DNA from: Nautiliaceae bacterium
GTDB taxonomy: Bacteria; Campylobacterota; Campylobacteria; Campylobacterales; Nautiliaceae
Direction of reading: 5' to 3'
DNA: 13,496 nucleotides
Assembly: GCA_027008345.1 (NCBI GenBank)
Contig: JALTBU010000281.1
Span: 1-13,496, forward strand
The notes under the pieces: model-generated
The model's input: only the letters and a program-made list of their open reading frames with translations
Told to the model about the DNA's origin: nothing
Database searches by the model: none
Program-made: the position numbers and the translations under genes
Part shown: positions 1-5,653 of the stretch, one piece after another
Position numbering within the stretch: position 1 is the first letter of the stretch
Layout of the letters: every line of letters starts with the position of its first letter

Positions 1-509
1 TCTTTTACTTTTTTATATTCATCCATACTTTTATGAAAATCAAGATGGTCTTGTGAAAATGAAGTAAATAATTTAGCAAAAAATTCAATTCCCTCAATTC
101 TTTGCTGAACTATTGCGTGAGAACTAACTTCCATAATATAAAAATCAGGCTTATATTTAAATGCTCTTTTGATTGTAGTAAAAATTGGAGGAGTAGTGAG
201 TGTTTTAGGCTCAATCTTATTTAGATTGTAAAAAAATCCTTCTGTTCCCTGTGTAGCCACATTAAACCCAAGTTCTTTAAGCAAAAAAGACAAAACAAAA
301 GCAGTAGTCGTTTTGCCGTTTGTTCCGGTAATTCCGATAAATTTAGTAGAAAGGTTAAGAGCTTTTAAAAGCTCTTTTGGAGTTATATAAGTTTTGATAT
401 TTTTTGCATATTTTGAATTTTGAGCTGTTTTTAAAAAAATTTTATTTTCAGTAAGTTCAGAAGTATTATCTGTTATTAAATCATTTTGTAAGTAATGAAT
501 TAAATCCAT
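1..509 (-). CDS. murE: MurE, UDP-N-acetylmuramoyl-tripeptide synthetase (N-terminal 169 residues, cut by left edge)
   Basis: This is a Mur ligase that adds the third stem-peptide residue (normally meso-diaminopimelate in this phylum) to UDP-MurNAc-L-Ala-D-Glu in the cytoplasm, using ATP. The visible part begins MDLIHYLQND. It has the ATP-binding loop GTNGKTTT at residues 62-69, the MEVSSHAI segment at 126-133 with R137, and QDHLDFH at 153-159, all in the order expected for MurE. The P-loop lies earlier than in E. coli (near 116), so the N-terminal UDP-binding domain is short, as in other Campylobacterota MurE. The DNPR-type motif that decides the amino acid lies outside the window, so DAP specificity is inferred. 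The ATG at 509 is the start because it opens the frame. It overlaps the end of the preceding gene by 29 bases, with only a weak AGAG ribosome binding site, so translation may be coupled. Confidence 0.93.
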   Translation of the reverse strand, partial: MDLIHYLQNDLITDNTSELTENKIFLKTAQNSKYAKNIKTYITPKELLKALNLSTKFIGITGTNGKTTTAFVLSFLLKELGFNVATQGTEGFFYNLNKIEPKTLTTPPIFTTIKRAFKYKPDFYIMEVSSHAIVQQRIEGIEFFAKLFTSFSQDHLDFHKSMDEYKKVK

Positions 510-849
510 TAATAATCTCTATATCATCAATTTGGGAAATAAGCTCTTCAAAATAGCTTATTGCATTTTCTTTAAATCCGTATTTTAAAAGCATATCGAA
601 AAATTCAATTAATTCTTCTTTTTTTTCAAAAAGTACTTTTGTTGAAAGTAAAATATTTTCCAAATCTTCTTTTGATTTTACAATCTCTTTTACATCTTTA
701 AAAAAAATTCCGTTAATTTCTTCATTATTAAAATTTTGGGGAGAAGCTATAAGCTCATTAATTATTTTTAAAACTTTTTTATAATCTTTTTTGCTTATAG
801 CTTCTTCAAGAATAAGTTTTAAATCAGAATGAATATTTCGCAAGTTCAT
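481..849 (-). CDS. Small conserved-position hypothetical protein between nfu and murE
   Basis: I do not recognise a domain. The product is 122 residues if started at the ATG at 849, beginning MNLRNIHSDL. It is rich in Lys, Glu, Ile and Leu, has no Cys and no membrane segment or signal peptide, and looks like an all-helical soluble protein. I chose 849 because GAGG lies nine bases upstream; in-frame ATGs at 879 and 864 would extend the overlap with nfu and lack a site of that quality. The frame overlaps nfu by 26 bases at its start and murE by 29 bases at its end, which argues for a real, coupled gene. From memory, Campylobacter jejuni has an unnamed gene at the same place between its NifU-like gene and murE (the Cj1639-Cj1641 region). 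Position alone suggests no function. Confidence 0.75.
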   Translation of the reverse strand: MNLRNIHSDLKLILEEAISKKDYKKVLKIINELIASPQNFNNEEINGIFFKDVKEIVKSKEDLENILLSTKVLFEKKEELIEFFDMLLKYGFKENAISYFEELISQIDDIEIINGFNSLLTK

Positions 850-1120
850 CCAATTTATCCTCATATCCGTGAGGTACATTCATAACTACTAAATCTGGAT
901 GTATTTTTTCTTTAAGTGCTTTTTCTATACCGTATTTAAGTGTAGCCCCTGCACTCGCACATCCGACACATCCACCTTGAAGCTGAACAAAAACGACAGG
1001 TTTTTTTACATCTATAAGCGTAACATCACCACCGTCCATTTGAAGCATAGGGCGTAATTCTTCTATTACACCTGCCACTGCTTCTTTTAGATCTTCATTT
1101 GAAAAAGGTATTTCAGCCAT
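824..1120 (-). CDS. Nfu-type iron-sulfur cluster scaffold/carrier (NifU C-terminal domain)
   Basis: This 98-residue protein is essentially a stand-alone NifU C-terminal domain, which binds a 4Fe-4S cluster between two subunits and hands it to client proteins. Seen directly are the RPMLQMDGGDV segment (residues 23-33), typical of the start of the domain, and the cluster-binding CVGC at 51-54 within QLQGGCVGCASA. The helix after it (TLKYGIEKALKEKI) also matches the family. There is no N-terminal A-type or IscU-like domain, so it is the short form. The ATG at 1120 has AAGGATAG upstream, and the gene follows rplQ by nine bases, so it is probably transcribed with the ribosomal genes. The symbol varies between genomes (nfuA, nifU), so none is given. 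Confidence 0.92.
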   Translation of the reverse strand: MAEIPFSNEDLKEAVAGVIEELRPMLQMDGGDVTLIDVKKPVVFVQLQGGCVGCASAGATLKYGIEKALKEKIHPDLVVMNVPHGYEDKLDELAKYSF

Positions 1121-1129
1121 AATCTATCC

Positions 1130-1498
1130 TTATTCGGCTATTATTTCAATAACACACATTTCAGCTGCATCGCCTCTTCTAAATCCTGTTTTAATTATTC
1201 TTGTATATCCGCCGTTTCTTTTTTCAAATTTTGGAGCAATTTCTTCAATTACTTTTTTTGTTGCCGCTTTTGCTCTTTCATTTGAACCAAGTTTTGAATA
1301 TACATATCTGTGAGTATTAAGATCATTTACTTTTGCTCTTGTTATAATCTTTTCGATATATCTTCTAAGCTCTTTTGCTTTTGGAACAGTAGTATTAATT
1401 CTACCATTTTCAATTAAATCACAAGCAAGGTTTCTTAAAAGTGCAGCTCTGTGCTCAGAATCTCTTCCGAGCTTTCTGTATCCATGTTTATGTCTCAT
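1130..1498 (-). CDS. rplQ: 50S ribosomal protein L17
   Basis: L17 is a large-subunit protein near the peptide exit tunnel. The 122-residue frame starts with the diagnostic MRHKHGYRKLGRDSEHRAAL, followed by LIENGRINTTVPKAKELRR and the C-terminal YTRIIKTGFRRGDAAEMCVIEI, which is the full-length family pattern. Its ATG at 1498 overlaps the rpoA TGA as ATGA (1495-1498), with AAAGGAGAG six bases upstream inside the end of rpoA, a classical coupled arrangement. It is the last gene of the canonical alpha operon, but the transcript appears to run on into nfu. Confidence 0.98.
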   Translation of the reverse strand: MRHKHGYRKLGRDSEHRAALLRNLACDLIENGRINTTVPKAKELRRYIEKIITRAKVNDLNTHRYVYSKLGSNERAKAATKKVIEEIAPKFEKRNGGYTRIIKTGFRRGDAAEMCVIEIIAE

Positions 1499-2499
1499 GA
1501 TTCACTCTCCTTTAATTTTGCTAACTTCTCTTCTATTGCTTTTTTAATATTAAGCGGCAATGGTTTATTTAATGAAAATCCAATTTCTTCAAGTTTTTCA
1601 AAAATCTCTTCAAGTGATTTTGTTCCAAGGTTTTTAATATTTGCAATTTTTTCTTTACCCATTAATACAAGTTCACCGATATATTTAATTCCAGCTCTAT
1701 CTAGTGCATTAAAACTTCTACTTCTAAGATTAAGATTTTCTATCGGCTCAAAAAGAATATTATATTCTTCTGCTAATTCAACATCTTCTTTTTGTTTTGT
1801 TTCAAGTTTAAATTCTTTTGAAAATACTGCGAATTGATTCAGATATGCATTTACTGCATCTTTAAATGCATCAATTGGATCAATTTGACCATCAGTTTCT
1901 ACTTCAAAAATTACTTTTTCAAAATTAGGATCGTCTTCGACAAGCATATTTTCAATATTGTAAACTACTTTTTTTATAGGGCTGAAATACGCATCAAGTC
2001 CAATAAAACCTTCTGGAAGTTCATCTCTGTAATTTTCTACAGCGACAAATCCCATACCTTTTTTGATAATAAGTGAAAGTTTTAGCTCTCCTTCATCATT
2101 AAGTGTCGCAATATATTCATTAGGTGTAACCACATCAATTTCATCATTTATTAAATCTTCACCTCTTATTTCTTTTGGCCCTACGAAATGATAATCAACC
2201 GTAACTTCATTTTTTGAAGAATCTTTGATTTTAAATCTAATATTTTTGAGATTAATTATAAAACTTGCAACATCTTCAAGCATACCTTTTAATGAATCAA
2301 ATTCATGCTTAACTCCCTCGATTTTCAAAGCAACGGGAGCATATCCTAGTGTTGCTGAAATTAATGTTCTTCTTATTGGATGGGCTACACTAACACCAAA
2401 ACCGGCTTCGAAAGGATAAATTTCGATAACCGCTTTGTTGTCTTCTTTTTTGTAAGAAAATTCGCTTGGAATTAAAACTTCTGTTTTTATTTTATTCAT
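1495..2499 (-). CDS. rpoA: DNA-directed RNA polymerase alpha subunit
   Basis: Alpha forms the dimer that nucleates RNA polymerase assembly and contacts promoter DNA and activators. The 334-residue protein has both domains. The N-terminal assembly domain covers about 1-230, including HPIRRTLISATLGYAPV at 40-56, where E. coli has its RRxLLSS motif. After a linker, the C-terminal domain covers about 248-310. In that domain R261 and N264 correspond to the E. coli DNA-contact residues R265 and N268, and NLGTKSL (290-296) matches NLGKKSL, keeping the Gly, second Lys and Ser of that determinant. UP-element recognition should therefore be intact, which matters because promoters here have AT-rich upstream tracts. 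The gene follows rpsD by 13 bases, with AGGGGC before the ATG. Confidence 0.98.
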   Translation of the reverse strand: MNKIKTEVLIPSEFSYKKEDNKAVIEIYPFEAGFGVSVAHPIRRTLISATLGYAPVALKIEGVKHEFDSLKGMLEDVASFIINLKNIRFKIKDSSKNEVTVDYHFVGPKEIRGEDLINDEIDVVTPNEYIATLNDEGELKLSLIIKKGMGFVAVENYRDELPEGFIGLDAYFSPIKKVVYNIENMLVEDDPNFEKVIFEVETDGQIDPIDAFKDAVNAYLNQFAVFSKEFKLETKQKEDVELAEEYNILFEPIENLNLRSRSFNALDRAGIKYIGELVLMGKEKIANIKNLGTKSLEEIFEKLEEIGFSLNKPLPLNIKKAIEEKLAKLKESES

Positions 2500-2512
2500 T
2501 TTTTAGCCCCTA

Positions 2513-3139
2513 TTATTTAGAGTATAACTCAACTACTAATCTTTCCTCAACTGGGATATTTACTTCTTCTCTTTCTGGTATTCTTTGGAATACACCTACC
2601 ATTTTTTCTTTATCAACATCAACCCATGGTGCAATACCAGTTTGAGCTGTAAGTTCTAATGCTCTTTGAATTTGAGGGTTGTTTTTTGATTTTTCTCTAA
2701 TTTCTATTCTGTCACCTTCTTTAACAATATATGAAGGAATATTTACTTTTTTACCGTTAACCAAAATATGTCCGTGAGTTACAAGCTGTCTTGCAAATCT
2801 TCTTGTTGTAGCAAATCCCATTCTGTACACTACATTATCAAGTCTTCTTTCAAGAAGTTTAATAAGGTTTTCCCCTGTACTTCCTTCTTGTCTGTTTGCT
2901 TCTTTAAAGAATTTTCTAAATTGTTTTTCAAGTACACCATAATAATATTTAATTTTTTGTTTTTCTCTTAACTGTTGTCCGTATTCTGAAATTTTTGCTC
3001 TTCTTTGTCCATGTTGACCAGGTGCATACGGTCTTCTGTCAAGTGCACTTTTACCAGCTAATCTTCTTTCACCTTTAAGTTCAAGTGAAACACCAAGTCT
3101 TCTTTCTATTCTTTCAACAGGTCCTGTATATCTTGCCAT
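2513..3139 (-). CDS. rpsD: 30S ribosomal protein S4 (zinc-free form)
   Basis: S4 is a primary 16S rRNA-binding assembly protein; in gamma-proteobacteria and Bacillus it also represses its own operon. The 208-residue frame has the usual N-terminal region (ARYTGPVERIERRLG, then RRPYAPGQHGQRR) and the S4 RNA-binding domain at about 98-148, containing RLDNVVYRMGFATTR and HGHILVNGKKV. The N-terminal region has no cysteines, so this is the C-minus form without the zinc site. It starts two bases after rpsK; the ribosome binding site AAGAAGGG lies inside the rpsK end. As the encoded S4 is in the same operon, it is the leading candidate to bind the structured leader at 4130-4207, but that is inference. 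Confidence 0.98.
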   Translation of the reverse strand: MARYTGPVERIERRLGVSLELKGERRLAGKSALDRRPYAPGQHGQRRAKISEYGQQLREKQKIKYYYGVLEKQFRKFFKEANRQEGSTGENLIKLLERRLDNVVYRMGFATTRRFARQLVTHGHILVNGKKVNIPSYIVKEGDRIEIREKSKNNPQIQRALELTAQTGIAPWVDVDKEKMVGVFQRIPEREEVNIPVEERLVVELYSK

Positions 3140-3141
3140 CG

Positions 3142-3534
3142 TTACACCCTTCTTCTTTTTCTTGGTCTACAACCATTATGCGGTAATGGAGTAATATCTT
3201 TCATCCATAATACTTTAATACCCTCAGTGGCACCAACTGTTTTAACAGCAGTTTCTCTACCACCACCAGGTCCTTGTACTTTAATACCTACTTCTTTAAT
3301 CCCGTATTCTTTAGCTTTTGCCATTACATCTTCTACTGCTTGTTGAGCAGCAAACGGAGTTGATTTTTTACTACCTTTAAATCCTAAATGTCCAGCAGAG
3401 CTCCAGCATAAAGCATTTCCCATTTCATCTGTTACAGTAATCATTGTATTATTAAAAGTAGCTGCGATATATACTACACCACGCCCTACTTGTTTTTTAA
3501 TTTTTTTCTTTTTAGTTACTTTTCTTTTTGCCAT
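3142..3534 (-). CDS. rpsK: 30S ribosomal protein S11
   Basis: S11 sits on the platform of the small subunit near the mRNA exit. The 130-residue protein shows GRGVVYIAATFNNTMITVTD, the glycine-rich VQGPGGGRETAVK and the basic tail GCRPRKRRRV, all diagnostic. The N-terminal MAKRKVTKKKKIKKQ is a basic extension typical of the family. The start at 3534 is preceded by AAGGGGAG, which overlaps the rpsM stop codon, so the two genes are likely coupled. Confidence 0.98.
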   Translation of the reverse strand: MAKRKVTKKKKIKKQVGRGVVYIAATFNNTMITVTDEMGNALCWSSAGHLGFKGSKKSTPFAAQQAVEDVMAKAKEYGIKEVGIKVQGPGGGRETAVKTVGATEGIKVLWMKDITPLPHNGCRPRKRRRV

Positions 3535-3544
3535 TTAACTCCCC

Positions 3545-3913
3545 TTATTTTGCTTTTGCACCAACAGTTTTTCTTTTGCCTTTTCTTGTTCTGGCATTAG
3601 TTTTGGTTCTTTGTCCTCTTACAGGAAGTCCACGTCTGTGTCTAAGACCTCTGTAACAACCTAAATCCATAAGTTCTTTAATATTAAGCTGAACGATTTT
3701 TCTAAGTTCACCTTCAACGATATAATTATTTTGAATTTCTTTATTTAAGATTGAAATTTCATCTTCTGTAAGTTCATAAACTCTTTTTTCAGGATCAATT
3801 CCTGTATCTTTAAGAATTTTTCTGCTAGTAGTAAGACCTATTCCATAAATATATGGAAGTGCATATTCAATTTTTTTATTTTTTGGTAAATCTATACCTG
3901 CAATTCTTGCCAT
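3545..3913 (-). CDS. rpsM: 30S ribosomal protein S13
   Basis: S13 lies in the head of the small subunit and contacts the P-site tRNA and the large subunit. The 122 residues begin MARIAGIDLPKNKKIEYALPY, contain YGIGLTTSRKILKDTGID and the conserved CYRGLRHRRGLPVRGQRTKTNARTRKG region, and end in a Lys/Ala-rich tail. Length and order are normal. It starts three bases after the rpmJ stop, and AAGGATAA, partly overlapping that stop, serves as its ribosome binding site. Confidence 0.98.
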   Translation of the reverse strand: MARIAGIDLPKNKKIEYALPYIYGIGLTTSRKILKDTGIDPEKRVYELTEDEISILNKEIQNNYIVEGELRKIVQLNIKELMDLGCYRGLRHRRGLPVRGQRTKTNARTRKGKRKTVGAKAK

Positions 3914-3916
3914 TTT

Positions 3917-4030
3917 TTATCCTTGTCTTTGTTTGTGTTTTGGATTTTCACAAATTACCCTAACAACACCTTTTCTTTTTACAATTTTGCATTTAGGGCA
4001 AATTTTTTTAACTGATGCTCTAACTTTCAT
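3917..4030 (-). CDS. rpmJ: 50S ribosomal protein L36 (zinc-binding form)
   Basis: This is a 37-residue gene read directly from the sequence: MKVRASVKKICPKCKIVKRK, then GVVRVICENPKHKQRQG and TAA. L36 is a small zinc protein of the large subunit near the peptidyl-transferase region. The metal ligands are visible as C11, C14, C27 and H32, so this is the C-plus form. AAGGGGA lies five bases before the ATG at 4030. It is the first gene of the operon here; in Helicobacter pylori, from memory, infA stands immediately upstream, but no infA frame is present in this window. A promoter and structured leader sit upstream instead. Confidence 0.96.
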   Translation of the reverse strand: MKVRASVKKICPKCKIVKRKGVVRVICENPKHKQRQG

Positions 4031-4035
4031 AATAT

Positions 4036-4041
4036 CCCCTT
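4036..4041 (-). promoter_or_regulatory. Ribosome binding site of rpmJ
   Basis: The minus strand reads AAGGGG followed by ATATT and the ATG at 4030. The same AAGGGGAT core occurs a second time at 4130-4136, ahead of a three-codon frame, so the leader holds two nearly identical initiation sites. Confidence 0.75.
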
Positions 4042-4046
4042 AATTT

Positions 4047-4116
4047 AATGTAAAATGAACAATGTAAAACGGAAAATTTCAACCCATTTTTAAATTTCAA
4101 TTGTCCATTTTCAATT
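4047..4116 (-). repeat. Imperfect long inverted repeat in the rpmJ leader
   Basis: Arms 4047-4063 (plus AATGTAAAATGAACAAT) and 4100-4116 (plus ATTGTCCATTTTCAATT) are reverse complements over 17 positions, apart from a two-base mismatch and one change that becomes a G-U pair in the minus-strand RNA. An inner weaker pairing (GAAATTT with AAATTTTC) lies within the 36-base loop region. The hairpin would end six bases before the rpmJ ribosome binding site. The AT-rich words are low in complexity, so part of the match could be chance or a decayed simple repeat. Confidence 0.45.
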
Positions 4117-4122
4117 TTTCAT
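4111..4122 (-). other. Three-codon open frame (Met-Lys-Asn-stop) in the rpmJ leader
   Basis: ATG AAA AAT TGA is preceded by AAGGGGA at 4130-4136, seven bases before the ATG. This is as good as any ribosome binding site in the window. The G-rich core of that site is also the 3' strand of the outer helix of the leader, so its access would depend on folding. It may be a minimal leader peptide, a ribosome standby site or a chance match. Confidence 0.3.
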
Positions 4123-4129
4123 TAATAAA

Positions 4130-4207
4130 TCCCCTTAGGCACAATGGCCAGCCCTTGCATTATTTCAATCAAAAATAATGCAAAGCCTCATTTTGTGTTC
4201 AGGGGGA
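4130..4207 (-). ncRNA. Candidate structured ribosomal-protein leader upstream of rpmJ
   Basis: The minus-strand RNA from 4207 down to 4130 folds as one long interrupted helix. UCCCC (4207-4203) pairs with GGGGA (4134-4130). CACAA (4197-4193) pairs with UUGUG (4144-4140). UG (4190-4189) pairs with CA (4146-4145). A terminal stem pairs UUUGCAUUAUUU (4184-4173) with AAAUAAUGCAAG (4165-4154), with a seven-base loop UUGAUUG; the innermost 11 pairs are Watson-Crick and the outermost is U-G. The stem continues through G4186 and C4185. The predicted transcription start is within a few bases of the 5' strand. I do not recognise it as a named RNA family. An autoregulatory site for S4 or another product of the operon is the simplest reading. 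Confidence 0.55.
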
Positions 4208-4211
4208 CGAA

Positions 4212-4220
4212 ATTATACCA
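4212..4220 (-). promoter_or_regulatory. Extended -10 promoter of the rpmJ-rplQ operon
   Basis: The minus strand reads TGGTATAAT (4220-4212), an exact TGnTATAAT extended -10 element. There is no TTGACA-like -35 hexamer at the usual distance; instead a pyrimidine tract lies upstream. The expected start is about 4205-4207, exactly where the leader helix begins. The downstream genes are highly expressed ribosomal genes, which supports the call. Confidence 0.75.
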
Positions 4221-4229
4221 TATATTTAT

Positions 4230-4266
4230 AAAAGGAAAAGAAAAAAAGAAAAGGAAGAAGGAGAAA
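4230..4266 (-). promoter_or_regulatory. 37-base polypyrimidine tract upstream of the rpmJ promoter
   Basis: Every base from 4230 to 4266 is a purine on the plus strand, hence a C/T-only run on the minus strand. It spans roughly -23 to -60 relative to the predicted start, where RNA polymerase alpha C-terminal domains bind UP elements. It may replace a -35 box, or it may simply be a biased tract. Confidence 0.4.
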
Positions 4267-4287
4267 TAAGCATAAAATAACAACGAT

Positions 4288-4308
4288 ATTTCCTTGTTAT
4301 AAGGAAAT
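4288..4308 (-). terminator. Hairpin at the end of the purine permease gene
   Basis: ATTTCCTT (4288-4295) and AAGGAAAT (4301-4308) form a perfect eight-base inverted repeat with a five-base loop, overlapping the last base of the permease TGA. The following minus-strand sequence is T-rich (ATCGTTGTTATTTTA) but has no clean T run, so termination efficiency is uncertain. It is well placed to separate the permease from the ribosomal operon promoter. Confidence 0.45.
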
Positions 4309-5597
4309 CAATGAAAAATAAATGCTAAAGAGCCAATAAGTGCAAGAGTTATAGTTCCAATATTTATTTTATCAAACTCTTTTTTAAGAAGAGCCAACAT
4401 TAAATATAAAACAAATCCAGCACTTAGTCCTATTGTTATTGAATAAGTAAGAGGCATTAAAATAACCGTAATAAAGCTACTAACAGCTATGACATGGTCA
4501 CTAAAATCTATATTTTTAAGTTCACTAAACATCAAAACACCCACCATTACCAAAATAGGATATATGGCATTATCCGGGATTGCTTTATATATTGGTAAAA
4601 AAAATAGAGTTGTAATAAACAAAAGTCCAGTAGTTATGGCAGTTAATCCGCTTCTTCCGCCTTCTTCAACCCCGGCAGCACTTTCTATAAAAGATGTTGT
4701 GGTTGATGTACCTAAACTTGCCCCAATTACAGTTGCAGCCGCATCAGCTTCGAGTGTTTTTTGGAGCTCTTTTGAATCCTTAAAAAGACCTGCTCTAAGC
4801 CCGATACCTGCAAGAGTTCCGATTGTATCAAACATATCTGTGACTAAAAATGTAATAATAACAGGTAGTAAACTAAGTTTTAAAGCACTTATTAAATCAA
4901 AATGAAAAGCTATCGGTGAAATGCTTGCAGGCATTGAAATAATGCCTTGTGGAAGTTTAGCAAGTCCAAATATCCATGCAACAATTGATGTTAGCGCAAT
5001 TGCTAAAATAAATGCACCTTTTATTCTATAAGAATAAAAAACAGCAGCTAAAATAAATCCTAAAATTCCAAGCATTACATCAGGTGATTTTATATCTCCA
5101 AGAGACACCAAAGTAGCAGGATTACCTACTATAACCCCCATTCCTTTAAGGCCAATAAATGCAATAAATGCTCCAATTCCGGCACTTATTGCACGTCTTA
5201 AATCAACAGGTACGCTATCAAGAACCCATGCTCTGAATTTAGTAAAAGATAAAGCCAAAAATATAAGCCCGGAAATCATCACAATACCAAGTGCAGTCTG
5301 CCAAGGGATATGCATGCCTTTAACAAGTCCAAATGTAAAATAAGCATTAAGTCCCATTCCCACACTCATTGCAACAGGAGTATTAGACCATATACCATTA
5401 AGAATGGTAGCAATAATAGTAACAACTGCGGTAGCGGTAATTAATGCATCAAAAGGCATACCGGTTAAACTCATTATAGAAGCATTTACAGGAACGATGT
5501 ACATCATTGCAAGAAATGTGGTAAAACCAGCTCTAATTTCAGTGGAAACAGTAGTGTTTTTTTCACGAAGTTTAAAAAATCTTTCAAGAAAAGTCAT
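4308..5597 (-). CDS. NCS2 purine permease, AzgA/PbuG-like
   Basis: This is an inner-membrane nucleobase transporter of the AzgA branch of the NCS2 family, whose members import adenine, guanine or hypoxanthine with protons. The 429-residue protein is strongly hydrophobic, with about a dozen or more membrane segments. Family landmarks are FTTFLAMMYIVPVN (25-38), GMGLNAYFTFG (80-90), the TM8-region VTDMFDTIGTLAGIG (252-266) and GTSTTTSFIESAAGVEEGGR (296-315). The exact base cannot be told from sequence. The ATG at 5597 has AAGGAGAAGG just upstream, and this site is one arm of a perfect inverted repeat (5600-5636). It stands alone between the ribosomal operon and hsp20, with its own predicted promoter, so it is probably a single-gene unit. 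Confidence 0.93.
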   Translation of the reverse strand: MTFLERFFKLREKNTTVSTEIRAGFTTFLAMMYIVPVNASIMSLTGMPFDALITATAVVTIIATILNGIWSNTPVAMSVGMGLNAYFTFGLVKGMHIPWQTALGIVMISGLIFLALSFTKFRAWVLDSVPVDLRRAISAGIGAFIAFIGLKGMGVIVGNPATLVSLGDIKSPDVMLGILGFILAAVFYSYRIKGAFILAIALTSIVAWIFGLAKLPQGIISMPASISPIAFHFDLISALKLSLLPVIITFLVTDMFDTIGTLAGIGLRAGLFKDSKELQKTLEADAAATVIGASLGTSTTTSFIESAAGVEEGGRSGLTAITTGLLFITTLFFLPIYKAIPDNAIYPILVMVGVLMFSELKNIDFSDHVIAVSSFITVILMPLTYSITIGLSAGFVLYLMLALLKKEFDKINIGTITLALIGSLAFIFH

Positions 5598-5599
5598 AA

Positions 5600-5636
5600 C
5601 CTTCTCCTTTTTTGAATTATAACAAAAAGGAGAAGG
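5600..5636 (-). repeat. Perfect 13-base inverted repeat over the permease ribosome binding site
   Basis: CCTTCTCCTTTTT (5600-5612) is the exact reverse complement of AAAAAGGAGAAGG (5624-5636), with an 11-base spacer. On the minus strand the downstream arm contains the permease ribosome binding site, and the spacer contains its -10 box. In RNA reading through from hsp20 the two arms would form a hairpin that hides the site and might act as the hsp20 terminator; RNA started at the internal promoter would carry only one arm. A DNA-binding repressor site is an alternative. Confidence 0.6.
5616..5624 (-). promoter_or_regulatory. Extended -10 promoter of the purine permease
   Basis: The minus strand reads TGTTATAAT (5624-5616), again TGnTATAAT. 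The expected start is near 5609, giving an untranslated leader of only about a dozen bases that still holds AGGAG. No -35 consensus is visible. The element lies in the spacer of the 13-base inverted repeat. Confidence 0.55.
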
Positions 5637-5653
5637 AATTAATCTAAAATTAA

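Noticed and set aside
850..879. Longer start (ATG at 879 or 864) for the small unknown gene
   Set aside because: The added residues are read from the conserved nfu coding region in another frame, and the good GAGG site fits only the ATG at 849.
1451..1837. Plus-strand open frame antisense to rplQ and rpoA
   Set aside because: It lies wholly opposite certain genes, has a composition typical of a reverse-strand shadow and no family pattern. The same applies to the other plus-strand frames over minus-strand genes and to the minus-strand frame at 12845-13030 inside murG.
4031..4207. A hidden infA gene upstream of rpmJ
   Set aside because: All minus-strand ATGs here are followed by stops within a few codons, and no IF-1-like sequence is seen.
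4130..4207. A riboswitch for purines on either strand, given the nearby purine permease
   Set aside because: The structure is downstream of the permease, has none of the purine riboswitch loop sequences and follows a promoter serving ribosomal genes.
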